Below are positions 33,901-44,041 of a DNA stretch of 64,000 nt, in pieces. The DNA comes from Protea cynaroides (taxonomy: Eukaryota > Streptophyta > Magnoliopsida > Proteales > Proteaceae). Where the stretch lies: contig CM053272.1 in NCBI GenBank assembly GCA_028583415.1, positions 42,400,699-42,464,698 on the forward strand, written 5' to 3'. How positions within the stretch are numbered: the first letter of the stretch is position 1; each line of letters opens with the position of its first letter. The notes under the pieces were generated by a model. The model saw only the letters and a list, made by a program, of their open reading frames with translations. It did no database searches and had not been told where the DNA came from. A program made the position numbers and the translations under genes.

Positions 33901-36900
33901 TACTGTTTAGTATGCCTAAAGGACAAATGCCCCCAAACGTTTCTGGAAAATACAAATGCCTCCCCTAGAAGTACTATTAAAATACAAGTAGACCCACGCC
34001 ACTAGGTATATTCCATTAGATACCAACGGCGGGATTCCAATTTTTTTTAATGACCAAATTAACCCCTTACACGGGTGAAGTACCATTTTTACCCTTATTG
34101 AAATAGGGTATCTAACTCCTGACCCTAACTCCCTTTCAGTCAGTGTAAGGCAACCATTTATTCCTAAAATGAATTGGAGTACGATTAACCGTGGATAATG
34201 GGTCTCAATGAAATGCCAGAGATTGCTTGGTTTACCGAGATCGGAAATAAGGTCTGTCGGAATCACCGTCAGAGTCGAACAAAAAATTCAAGATACTGAA
34301 CTGAAATTGCTATGGACTAAAACAAAAAAACAAAAAAAAAAACTCAAGATGCAAAACTAGAATCGCCGCTAGAACCTAATGGAAAACATAAGATGTAAAA
34401 TTGAAATCGTTGTCGGAATCACTGTAGGAATCGAACAGAAAACTCAAGATGTGGAACTGAAACTGAGTTTTAGGAAAGAAATTTAATAAGTAAAATTGGA
34501 ATCATTCTCTTACACAGTGTTTGGTTGCTTTCTTGGAAGATGAAGAAGAAGATATCGATGTTTACCAAAACCAATCCTTACCAAATCCAAAACTTGAAGT
34601 TTCAGTTCATTTTTCTTGAAGTTTCAGAAAAATCAGATCAGTTTCAGTTTGAGTTCATTTTTCTCTCTCACAAAAGTTACAGTCTCAACTTCATATGATC
34701 GAAGAAAGCCAGGTTTGTTGCTGTTAGCATCTCTGGTCGGGTCCGCCGTTGGCATTGGTTGTTCCCATCAATATGAATACAGAAATGAGAATAACAGTGG
34801 GGCGGATAACCACCTCGTTATCCTTTGTTAATCTTCTTCCCGAGTTGTAAAGAGCAGCATTGAAAAAGAGAAAAACCCTGGTTTAGGGGAGGTAACTGTA
34901 TTTTTTGAAACCTTTGGGGGTCAACGGTCAATAAGGTAAGTTACAGGGGAGGTAACTGTCTTTTACCCATATAAATATGCAATCTTGCATTTGGTTGTAT
35001 ACAAAAAAAGAAAAAGAAAAAAAGGCTTCAAGAAACTATGTCAACCAAAGTTTTATATTATATTAGGGGGTAATTTCAGCCATACTCCCTGTAGAATAGC
35101 TTAATATCACGAGCCCACTGATGCAGTCCAAGAAGCAACCAGCCCAAGGTACCGTCAACATGGGCCCGGGCCTAGCCCACACTGTTCACGTGAACACTGT
35201 TCACGCGATACTGTTCACGTAAACAGTACCAACAGCATTAGTTATGACTCTTTTGATTAGTTTCCTAATTTTCAGTTTACTTATTTCCATTGTTTAGTTT
35301 CCTAAAAATTAGGCTAGTTTAGAAGTCTTAGTTGCTTGGAGACTAAGACTTGCCTAAAATCGAGTTTCCTAATTCCAGTTTTTAGAAATTTTCCTATTTC
35401 TATGTTTTAGAAACTTCTTAAGTTATAAAGGAGGTTTAGCTTTTCTAAATTTCGTTATTTCCTATTTTATTTGTAATGTTTCAAAGCTATAAATAAAGAG
35501 AATGCAGGCTGGCTGCAGTAGAGAGAATTTTCCAGAAAAAAAGAGAGTGGAACTCCTATTTTCTGGTTGAGTCTCCAAGGTTGTGAGACTCAACCGAACT
35601 CTATTTCCTTTGTTCCTTTGCATTCAATACCCCTATTTTGTTCTTTGTTGTTGGTTATATGTGAAACACTCAGCACCAATTAGAGGAAGTAAAAACCAAA
35701 TCAACAGCCGACATCCTTTGAACCTGCCCAGGTTTTGGTGGCACCAGGTACAGCAAGGTTACAAAGCTCATAGCTCCTTCAATTTTTTTCGAATCATTCT
35801 CAGATTTTGAAGGGTGTTCATAACTATTATAAAGGCCATTCAACCCAAGTTTCATCAATTTCTGACGGTCAGATTTACAGATAAGAATTTTTTTCTATTA
35901 CTTTTCTCTGCAGATTTTTGTGTTGGATTGAATTAAGATCCTATAGCAAAGAGGGCTTGTTAATTTGAGATGTCTTAACCTCTTTGCCATCACCCACCTT
36001 TTTTCGCAATAATATCACTAACACCCCCTACTTTAAAACATGGTTCAGTCAGACCCCCTTCATTAGGTCATAGGCATTAAACGATGACGTGTGACCATCC
36101 TAAATTCATTAATGGCAAAACAACCCCCATTCCAGCTAAAGGAGTCTCCGTCAATGGTCCTCAAATGAACTCTTCTAGCTTTAATCGGAGAGGAGCTCGA
36201 GCAGTCCAAGCAGCTTCAATCGGAGAGTCTCCTATTCTAAATGTTCCGGTTTGTTCGCTTCGTGGATCGTCAAAGTCTGGTTCTTTCTTTGGATTCGGAC
36301 AGTTTTTTCTTTTCAGTACACTTCATGGTTTTTATCTTCTTTTACGAAGATTCCCACCATCGTGGACTTCCCTTCAATCTACCCATGCCTTCACCTTCCC
36401 TTTTCCCAGCATATAATCATCTTCGTCTTTTCCTTTTGGACTGCCCAACGTTTGATCGCCGCATACCCCTATTTAAGGACACACCCCTATTACGACACCC
36501 TCGCCAGAGCCCTCTGTTTGCAGAGGCAGAGTCGCATCAATACCCAAATGTACAGCCACTGTCAATCCCCAACAAGAGTTTGTATCATCACCACCAACCC
36601 CCCTGTCAGTGTGTCTGTATTAAAACGCACATGTCAAGACACCGGATTCCTCTCCAGAGCCTGAACCCTGGTTCCTCCGCCAAACCAGAACACCGGCCCC
36701 CTATTCCACCGACCACAGCAGGCCCTCCTATCCACCCTGCAACAAGTAATGGCTCCGCAGCACTCCTAAAACCCTAGGGTTCCCAGCATAAACCCTAGTC
36801 AACACCTCCCGCTGACTTGCCATAGGCTGGGTTCCGAAATCACACCTCCCGCTCACTCGCCATAGGCTAGGTTCCAAAATTATACTCCGTAACACTAGTT

Positions 36901-38409
36901 GCAGGATTTAAACCAGCTGCCGATTTCCGCAGCCGATCTGTTCGCCGGTCAGCCATCTGCTTGTTCGACACAAGCCCTTCAATCCCTGTCATCCCACCGT
37001 GTCTTCAATTAGCTATTCCTCCCCTGTAACAACCGATCATCACCTCCTCCAGCATGGGATCAAAAAGCCGATCCGCCCCTGTGCTCATAGGATGCAATGA
37101 GCCAACCGAGTGTATATTAGGGTTACCTTCTTACACCGCTCCATTCACCTCTAAAGTTCCTGATTGACCAATGCCTGCGTGAAACTGTTCATGATCCCCA
37201 TGGCCTTGCTGGAGATACCGATGTTAGGGTGAACTTGTTTCAGGGTGAACAATTATGTCATCTCTCCCAAGTGTTTGGGGTAAAAATGTTTTTTTTAATT
37301 ATTCTATCAGTTTATTTAACGTTTGGGTGTCTCCACGGGGTGTTAGTAATATTATCACAAAAAAAGGGGGTGCATGATATTAAGCTATACAGCCTATATT
37401 ACATAAGGTGTGGCAGAAATTTACCCATCCCTTATATTAATTGAATGATTGAAAGGATTCCATCAGTGGTTCAAAAAGCTCCGACAGCATCTTCACTTTT
37501 CTGTTAAATAGTCTTCGCAGTGGACCCTACAGCTTTGAGTTTCAATCCTCTTTACTATTTGCGATATGGTGACCTATAAAATCCAGACACATCCAGAGTC
37601 CTGTAACACCCAAGAGCCCAAGATACTCTCTGAAATAAATCTCTCTGTTTCTCCTGTAAGAGTTAACCCTCTGAAACAGAATTTTGATATCTTAAACAAG
37701 ATGTTGATATTCTGAATTGGAAACAAGCAATGATCTAATACACTATAATGAGCTTTTCCATCTGTTTGAACAAAGAATGAAACTCATAAACCTGGTGTAT
37801 GGAGTCACATACCATCAGCTATCAACTAGGAGAGTTTGGCTAATTAATGAAAGCCCAATTTAAGACCCAATTTAAATTTGGGCAAAGGTTTAGAACGAGG
37901 CGGGATGGGCTTTTATTTTTGGGTTTACTCTTTGCAATAGGCTTAATTATGAGACCCAAAAGTGAGGGGGTCTAATAGGGTGTACGAAAATAGATATTTA
38001 ATTAGTAGTGAGCTCCATGCTTTAGTGATAAGGTTAGTTACTAGTCTTTTTTCAGTCTTAGTAGTTGATAAAAGTTAGTTCTTATTTTATCTTAGCTTCC
38101 TTATTAGTTTCTTTAAGAATTTGGTTAGTTAGGGATTTGTTTCTTTATTTTGTCATTGATAAAGTTGTCTAGATGGATTGGAATAAGAATTATGCATTCC
38201 AGCCTTTATCTTTAGTTCCCTTTTAAGATTAGGCTGTTTAGTGGTTACTCTTATTGTTGTCCACGCATGGGAATCTCTTTATTTGTCTTTTATTTTATTT
38301 CTTACCCTGTTAGATAAGATTCGATTTTTATAAACAGCCCTCATGATTGAAAATGGAATGACAAAGAATAGTTTGTTTCAAGTTTGAGATTGGTGTCTCA
38401 TCTCCCCCC

Positions 38410-38447
<38 letters not shown>

Positions 38448-40487
38448 CCCTACGATCTCCTCTCTTCTTTTTCTCTCTCCAAAGTTACTATTCTCAGGCA
38501 CCGTTCACAGTCCCAGAACAGCCCCTTGTTTCTTCTCTTATCTACTCCTATTATATCTCTTAAACCACCACAACAGATCTATCTCTCTGATCTGCATCAC
38601 TCATGTAATCCAAGATCAGTAAGAGGCAACTAGGATGCAATTTTGGGAGGTGGAACTAGTGCAATATCCAAAATACCATGATTCGTAGTTTTGCCCAAGT
38701 CAATTTCGTTCACATCAATATTAATTCAGCATCGTATCTATACTGCTCACAGTCTTTTACCAAATTTCGTTCACATCAATATTAATTCAGCATCGTATCT
38801 ATACTGCTTACAGTCTTTTACCAAATCCAATGCCAATACAGCTTATAAATACATGTCTGGCAGATTGCTTCCAAATGCAAAGTGCCTTCTCATAGACTGA
38901 GTCGTCTGTATGAACTGTGTTACCTAAAGTATATTCTTAGTTAAATGATTTGAAACCAAGTCCTCAGTATCATCAACTTTGTTTTATCTAAAGAAAATAA
39001 GAAAAACATAAACAATCAGACTGACAACTCTCAGATATACATTGCACTCATAGTGTTTTTCTTCAAATTTATATTTTCCAGCTTATACTACATACCTCTT
39101 TTAACTCTTTATGGGCATCGACCCTCCCCTTGATGATAAAACTTAGTGGACCATCAGTTGTGACAGGATATTTTGTCTTCCCACGCACAGTATATCTGAA
39201 TTTATCCTGTTTATCATACTGTAATCCAACACCAAGGGTGGTTGATAACTACAAAAGAGTCAATCATCACACATGTTAATTTAACTTATCATCAGAAGGG
39301 AAGAAGATAATAAAATAAATGAAGTAGAGCAAGATGAGAGACCTCTGGGTAAACGTTTTTAATAATCCCACTGAAATAACTCAGATCTCCACTTCCCGTA
39401 TCTAGTGCTGTGTGAACCTGCCACAGCAATCACCTTTAAAGAAGTTCATATAATTCAGCATTGATTTCTGTTAACAATTTTAAAGTTGAATAATAGCAAC
39501 TTGTGTATTTCCAGTAGTTTCAATCTCAACATAAAAAAGAGCTATGGTTGTCTGAAACTATATCAGAAAATAAGTGAGATAATGTTGGCACATGGACATA
39601 TTTGTCTTCAAGTGCTTCGTATAATGTTGAGTACACTAATGTCAGGATATAAGCCACCCTGATTTCTGCATTGACGCTGAAACTTTACGTCCTGGTTAGT
39701 TGCATCTGCATTGGTTCCCACATTTAAAGCCACAAAAATACATTCTTCGTATATCCAATAAATCCAACTCAACTTGAACCTTATTTCAAGCGAAGGAAGC
39801 TTAATCCACCAACCTAAATTATCATATATGATTTTTACTAGCTAAAAGAAAAAAAAAATACTAGTTGGGAAAACGCCCATCAAAAAGGATTTAGAGTGAT
39901 AGCTATATTTGATGGCAGCAATTTGAGGCTTCTTTTTTGTCAAGAGATAACACGCTTGAGTGAATTCTCTGGACCTAGATTATGGAATCAGGTACGGAAT
40001 GGCTAGGACCATGAGAAAAAAATGATTGCAGGTCTCACTATGGATAGCCAGTCCCGAAAAACATCAGTTACCGAGCGGGGTTCAATTTTAAAGTTTCTGA
40101 GCAAATTAATTCTCATGAAACACAAAGAATGAATTCAACAGCAACCACTGGTCTATAATGCTAATAAAACCGAAACCAATAAAGAAGCCAGACATGGAAC
40201 CCAAAAGGGAACCAGAAGCTAACAGGAATCGATTCGAGCAATCACGAAGTAACATAATAAAATGAGGGAAGTATAGGAAGAATTTTAAAGAGGGAAAATG
40301 AAGAAGAGAATATTTGAAAGGCGAATAGATGTTGAAGAACACAAGCAGGAGACAGAAGAAAAGCTAGAGGAGGAAAATGTAAAAGGAAAGGTACCTGGAA
40401 TTGTTTGTTGGTGGCGATGGGAAAATTCTCCTTGGCATGGATTCGAATAGCTTTAGAGTCTCCGCCATATCTGAGAGAAGTCTCCAT
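30970..40487 (-). CDS. OEP21: Outer envelope pore protein 21 (chloroplast)
   Basis: Encodes a 167-residue beta-barrel anion channel of the chloroplast outer envelope; in pea this protein passes triose phosphates and phosphate and is gated by ATP. Five exons, all with GT-AG introns in phase 0: 40487-40395 (31 codons), 39417-39343 (25), 39248-39096 (51), 32394-32296 (33), 31053-30970 (27 plus TGA). The protein begins METSLRYGGDSKAIRIHAKE, the family's conserved start, and continues through LGVGLQYDKQDKFRYTVRGK, then AVELSWSILNFQKDQDVR and GYEVFNKVPYLQIRENNW, ending GRWYVRFDL. There is no transit peptide or hydrophobic helix, as expected. The start is the internal ATG; upstream frame lacks another ATG. 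Length matches the family. Intron 3 is 6701 bp and hosts a MULE, a 2.4-kb TIR element with a nested solo LTR and other repeats; intron 1 is 977, intron 2 94 and intron 4 1242 bp. No lesion in any exon. Confidence 0.95.
33893..34968. mobile_element. Mutator-like element, second member, in OEP21 intron 3
   Basis: Shares its ends with 14161-15635: near the left CATTAGATACCAACGG and TTAATGACCAAATTAACCC, and at the right TAAGTTACAGGGGAGGTAAC preceded by a second GGGGAGGTAACTG 60 bp inside. The interior differs from the first copy. The outermost left repeat is altered (GGGAAAAATACTGTTTAG) and the flanking 9-mers ATTATATAA and ATATAAATA are not a clean duplication. Confidence 0.65.
35066..37431. mobile_element. 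TIR DNA element, 2366 bp, in OEP21 intron 3
   Basis: Flanked by perfect TTATATTA at 35058-35065 and 37432-37439 (8 bp). The ends are long inverted repeats: left GGTAATTTCAGCC, TAGCTTAATATCACG and, after the nested LTR, ATAATATCACTAACACCCC; right-end complement GGTAAATTTCTGCC, TAGCTTAATATCATG, ATAATATTACTAACACCCC. The interior from 36.2 to 37.2 kb is more GC-rich than its surroundings and holds open frames (for example 36241-36777) that match nothing I know, plus a short direct repeat of CACCTCCCGCT-ACT-GCCATAGGCT at 36808 and 36843. No transposase seen. The 8-bp duplication suggests hAT-type movement, but the long ends are also Mutator-like. Confidence 0.8.
35119..35992 (+). mobile_element. 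Solo LTR, 874 bp, nested in the TIR element
   Basis: Starts TGATGCAGTCC and ends TTTGCCATCA (TG...CA), with perfect CCCAC pentamers on both sides (35114-35118 and 35993-35997). Removing it restores continuity with the opposite terminal repeat of the host element, which independently confirms the boundaries. It contains CTGTTCACG repeats near the start and CTATAAATAAAG at about 35489. No internal retroelement sequence, so it arose by LTR-LTR recombination. Confidence 0.9.
37980..38590 (+). mobile_element. Possible LTR-like sequence in OEP21 intron 3
   Basis: AT-rich upstream part, a TTATAAAC box at 38327-38334, then a CT-rich leader with a (CT)n tract at 38413-38444, the general layout of an LTR promoter and leader. 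No ends, target duplication or partner were defined, so boundaries are nominal. Confidence 0.3.
38413..38444. repeat. (CT)n microsatellite
   Basis: About 16 CT units between two C runs. Confidence 0.95.
38701..38823 (+). repeat. Tandem duplication, 61-bp unit, two copies
   Basis: ATTTCGTTCACATCAATATT starts at 38703 and again at 38764; the two units differ at only one or two bases, so the duplication is recent. It lies in OEP21 intron 3. Confidence 0.95.
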
Positions 40488-41403
40488 TTCTTCCAAGTTG
40501 GCAGAACTACAATTCCTCAAACTTAAAACCCTACAGAGATAAGAAAAAGAACCCTATACCAGGGAGAGCAGGGAGAGCAGAAGCTCTCCGTAAGAGTAAA
40601 ACTAGTAACAAACAATAAAAGCCTTGAATTTCATTGAAGAGATTCGTCAACATCAGTCAACAGAGGACGCCAAAATCCCTTTCAAAACAATTCATTTGTC
40701 GCGCGTTTGAGCTTCTGCCGGTTTGCCCTATCATTGAATTACGGCCTCGTTTGGTTGTAAGAAAAATGAAGTGAAACAAAAAACAATTTTAAATGGTGAA
40801 AATACTTTAAATTAGGATGTTTGGTTAAAAGTAAAATCGATACTTTAAATTTTTTAGTGATAGTTTGGTTGGAAAATAAAGTAAAATTTGTTAGTATATT
40901 TTTTAGGGGTTCAGGATAATGTCACAACCATTTGTGATTTTTTAGAAACCATTTGTCTTCTAGGATATTTTTAGTCGGGGACAATTTTCATTTACCACAG
41001 TGGGGAGAGAACCGGATTTTCATCCATTTAGGATAAAGGAAAACATTTTTCTTTTCAATCTTCAAAGTTGAAAAAAAAAAAAAAATCTTCTTCTCCACCT
41101 AACTAGAACCATCAAAACAAATCGTCAACTTGAACAAAAGTAGAAGAGAATGAGAGAGATAGAGAAAATTGTTTAAAAAGGAATGAGATTGAATGAGAGA
41201 TCGAAGGGGAGGGTGATTGAAGAACAAGGGGGAAAAAAGGAATAAGAGTGAAAAAGAAAGAGAAGGGAGTCACCTAAGTATGCTATTGCTACTCCTACCA
41301 TTGCTAGAGTCATCAATTGTCGTTGGCATCATTGTTGTCACCAATATTGCAAGACATAAGAATGTGTGTGTGTGTGTGTATGTGTGTGTGTGTGGGGGGG
41401 TGT

Positions 41404-41439
<36 letters not shown>

Positions 41440-42892
41440 GCTCTTACTTTGGTGACTCTTTTATTCTTACTACTTAAAGCCTCATTTTTACACATATGTA
41501 ATTTTGTATTAATTTGCACATTTATTTTTTGGTAATTATTAAAAAATATTTATTAACTTTTTTAAAAGAAAAGGTTACCCAATAGGAGGTAGGTAAGAAA
41601 GAGAAATCCCTTGACTATACATGTAGTTGTTTGAAGTGGATGACTAATGTGTCAAATCCACCCACTAGATATCTAAGAAATGGTATAAAATTAATTGTAT
41701 ATGTGTTGAATTTCTTACCCAATTGCAATCATATACCCTTTGCATGTTAGTTTTTAAATTTTTTTTTAAACCATAAAATATTTTTCAAATTTTTAATTGG
41801 ATTTTTATACTTTATTTTGTTACATGACCGATTCTATGTGAGCTTAAACTTAATAAATTAGTATGAGATCTTACAATATTAGACTTGCGACATGACAATA
41901 GTAGGACTCTTGTCAAAGAAACCTCTCAATGTGCCATCAAGCAGAAAGGTCATTCCTAACTTCTTCTTCTTTTTTCAAATTTAAAACATTAATTTCAAAT
42001 TAGGTTCACACGAATTTTTTTTTTTTACAAACCAAAATTGAGACTCAAAAAAGGAGGGAGAAAAAAAGAGTTTTTTTTTTTTTTTTTCAAGAATAAATTT
42101 TACATAGCCTATCATATAAAAAAATAAAAAAAGGCCAGGTCACCATTTAAGATTCGATGGATCGGTCATCCTGTGGTGTCTAAAGTTAAAGAAACTATAG
42201 TTAGAATACCTCATGTTCGATATATTATGTTGTTTGAGTATCTCATGTTTATTAAATACTCCAAATACAATATTTCAAACTTGAGAGATCTTAGCTATAG
42301 TTTCCCTAAGCGTTAAATATATAATTGACCATTTCTGATATAACACCACAATATTATATGCCTGTTAAAATTTTATTAAATATTTTTATTAAAATTTTAT
42401 AAAAATTCTGAAAATTTTAAACGGATTTGTATCCAAAACTTTGGGGCTGAAGTTCCTTTTAAAATTATTCCAAATTATAAAGTACTCCCATAAAAACCCA
42501 TTTTCTTAATTTTCCAACCAATTCAAATTTAAGTAAAATTTTCATCCCATCTAACATTCTAACGCCTTCAGATTCTGATCTGGAGAGGTAATTTTTTTTA
42601 TTTTTTTTGGTCAGGGGGTGGAGGGAGATCAGGCTCCTATCGTCCCAATTAGTAGGGCAAAGCATTTTTAACAAGAAAGATAGGGTTTCCCATGTCACAT
42701 CAAGTATGGTCTAGGAAACGGTTTAGTCAAAATGAACCCACATTAAACCAATTACCATTCACTCAGTTGCTCATTTTGATGGTAGTTTTGTGCCTGTTCC
42801 AACAAGGTGGATTGAGTATCTGCTTTAATTTTTATTCCATCACATTGTGCTAACCGTTACCGTTAATGTGTTAATGTTGGTTTTGTAGGATG
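40488..42892. other. Intergenic, upstream of OEP21
   Basis: The left end should hold the OEP21 promoter and 5' UTR; no clear TATA box was seen. Includes a GT/GA microsatellite and homopolymer runs at 41750-42130. No other gene recognised. Confidence 0.5.
41363..41440. repeat. Compound (GT)n(GA)n microsatellite
   Basis: GT-rich tract with a G run in the middle, followed by about 11 GA units. Confidence 0.95.
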
Positions 42893-42993
42893 TGCACAAG
42901 AAAGGCAAGGATGGAGGACTGCTGCAGGGACCGTTACAAGCACATGGTCGAACTCGGCAGAACTGATTTCCTGGCTCACCGGTGCTCCTAAAC
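42893..42993 (+). pseudogene. Exon-like segment of unknown origin
   Basis: A short segment directly after GGTTTTGTAG, a good splice acceptor, with an open frame from ATG at 42893: MCTRKARMEDCCRDRYKHMV then ELGRTDFLAHRCS and TAA, 33 residues. It is less AT-rich than its surroundings and is followed by C/T-rich sequence and an AATAACATGATAA-type tail like a 3' UTR. It reads like the last exon of a plus-strand gene whose other exons I cannot find, hence a possible relic. I do not recognise the protein. Confidence 0.3.
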
Positions 42994-43135
42994 ATCATGG
43001 CCTCGTCCCTTTTCCCTTTCCCCTTTCCCCTTTTTTGTATGATTAGTCATCTTCTAGCTGGTTTTGTAACCGTCTTCTCTCAAGTAATAACATGATAATC
43101 TCTAGTTTGTTTAGCCCAAACTTTAGGGCCTTAGG

Positions 43136-43378
43136 GGATCCGCATTCTCTCCTCCCAGTGGTTCTGGGAGGACAACGACAACCTCATCAAGATGGCCGAC
43201 ACGTGACTCTTGGTGAATCTGAGACCCATGTTCAAACCGACACCTAGTCGACAAGTCAAGCCAACAGGGGGTGTTGGCTCAAACGTAAGTCTCGGATTCA
43301 CCCAAGAACCACGTGTTGACCATCCAGATGAGGTTGCCACGTCCTCCCAGAACCACTGGGAGGAGAGGATGTGAATCC
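43136..43378. mobile_element. Palindromic foldback MITE, copy D
   Basis: The arms pair nearly end to end: CTCCTCCCAGTGGTTCTGGG with CCCAGAACCACTGGGAGGAG, and GACTCTTGGTGAATCTGAGA with TCTCGGATTCACCCAAGA. The centre ACAGGGGGTGTTGG is shared with A-C. AACTTTAGG occurs at 43119-43127 and at 43379-43387; the left one is eight bases outside the palindrome, so the true element may start at 43128 with an unpaired tip. Confidence 0.88.
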
Positions 43379-44041
43379 AACTTTAGGAAACTCTGCCATA
43401 TCCACATGGTTCTGCATTTAACTCTGTCCATGTACCTATAATCAGTATTTATTTATTTTTTTAGATTAAAAAGAACATGAACCCATATAATCAGGAAGGA
43501 AAGAGAATGTTTTTTATGATCAGGCACTCAAGATGTGAAGGCTTGGAAAATCATTCCCACAATGTCTATGCAGGATTATTTTTCCCTTTGGTCCAGTTTG
43601 TTTCGCTGTAAAAATTTCCTAATCTTTTGCGTAACGCTGCCAGCCAGCAGTGAGGGGATCCGACAGTGGAGTGAATCAGGCACACGTCTCGATGCACTCC
43701 CAGCCATTGGATGCCTTGCTGCCTGCTGGCAGCACTACAGAGGACGTGGATACTAATTTTTCAATGTATTTTTTTTTTGCATTTATATTAAAACAAACAG
43801 TAAAAAAAAATCCTATTTTATATTTATAAGAAAATTTTCTATTTCTGCCTTTTACATAGAAACAAACAGAGCCAAATTTAAGAAATTCAAATAACATAGA
43901 AACGAGGCTAAAAGGGAAATTGGAATAGCCCATCAGAATATTCAATTAAGACACCAAAATTCTGATCCAAGCATCCCCAATTAAATATTTAGAAACATGA
44001 CCATAAAAATCCTTTGGCTTTTAATCCTATTAATTTACCTC
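43379..44041. other. Downstream of OST1, no gene
   Basis: The right end next to 44042 should contain the OST1 3' UTR. Bases 43635-43745 hold GCCAGCAG-type words in inverted arrangement (CAGCCAGCAGTGAGG against TGCTGCCTGCTGGCAG). No coding sequence. Confidence 0.5.

Noticed and set aside
36241..36777. 178-codon plus-strand frame as a gene
   Set aside because: Lies in a DNA element inside OEP21 intron 3, low-complexity Pro/Ser/His content, several overlapping frames, no recognised domain.
38701..38823. CRISPR-like direct repeats
   Set aside because: Only two contiguous 61-bp units without spacers, in a plant intron.
40488..40520. Upstream start for OEP21
   Set aside because: The codon is TTG; family proteins start at the METSLRYGG methionine at 40487.
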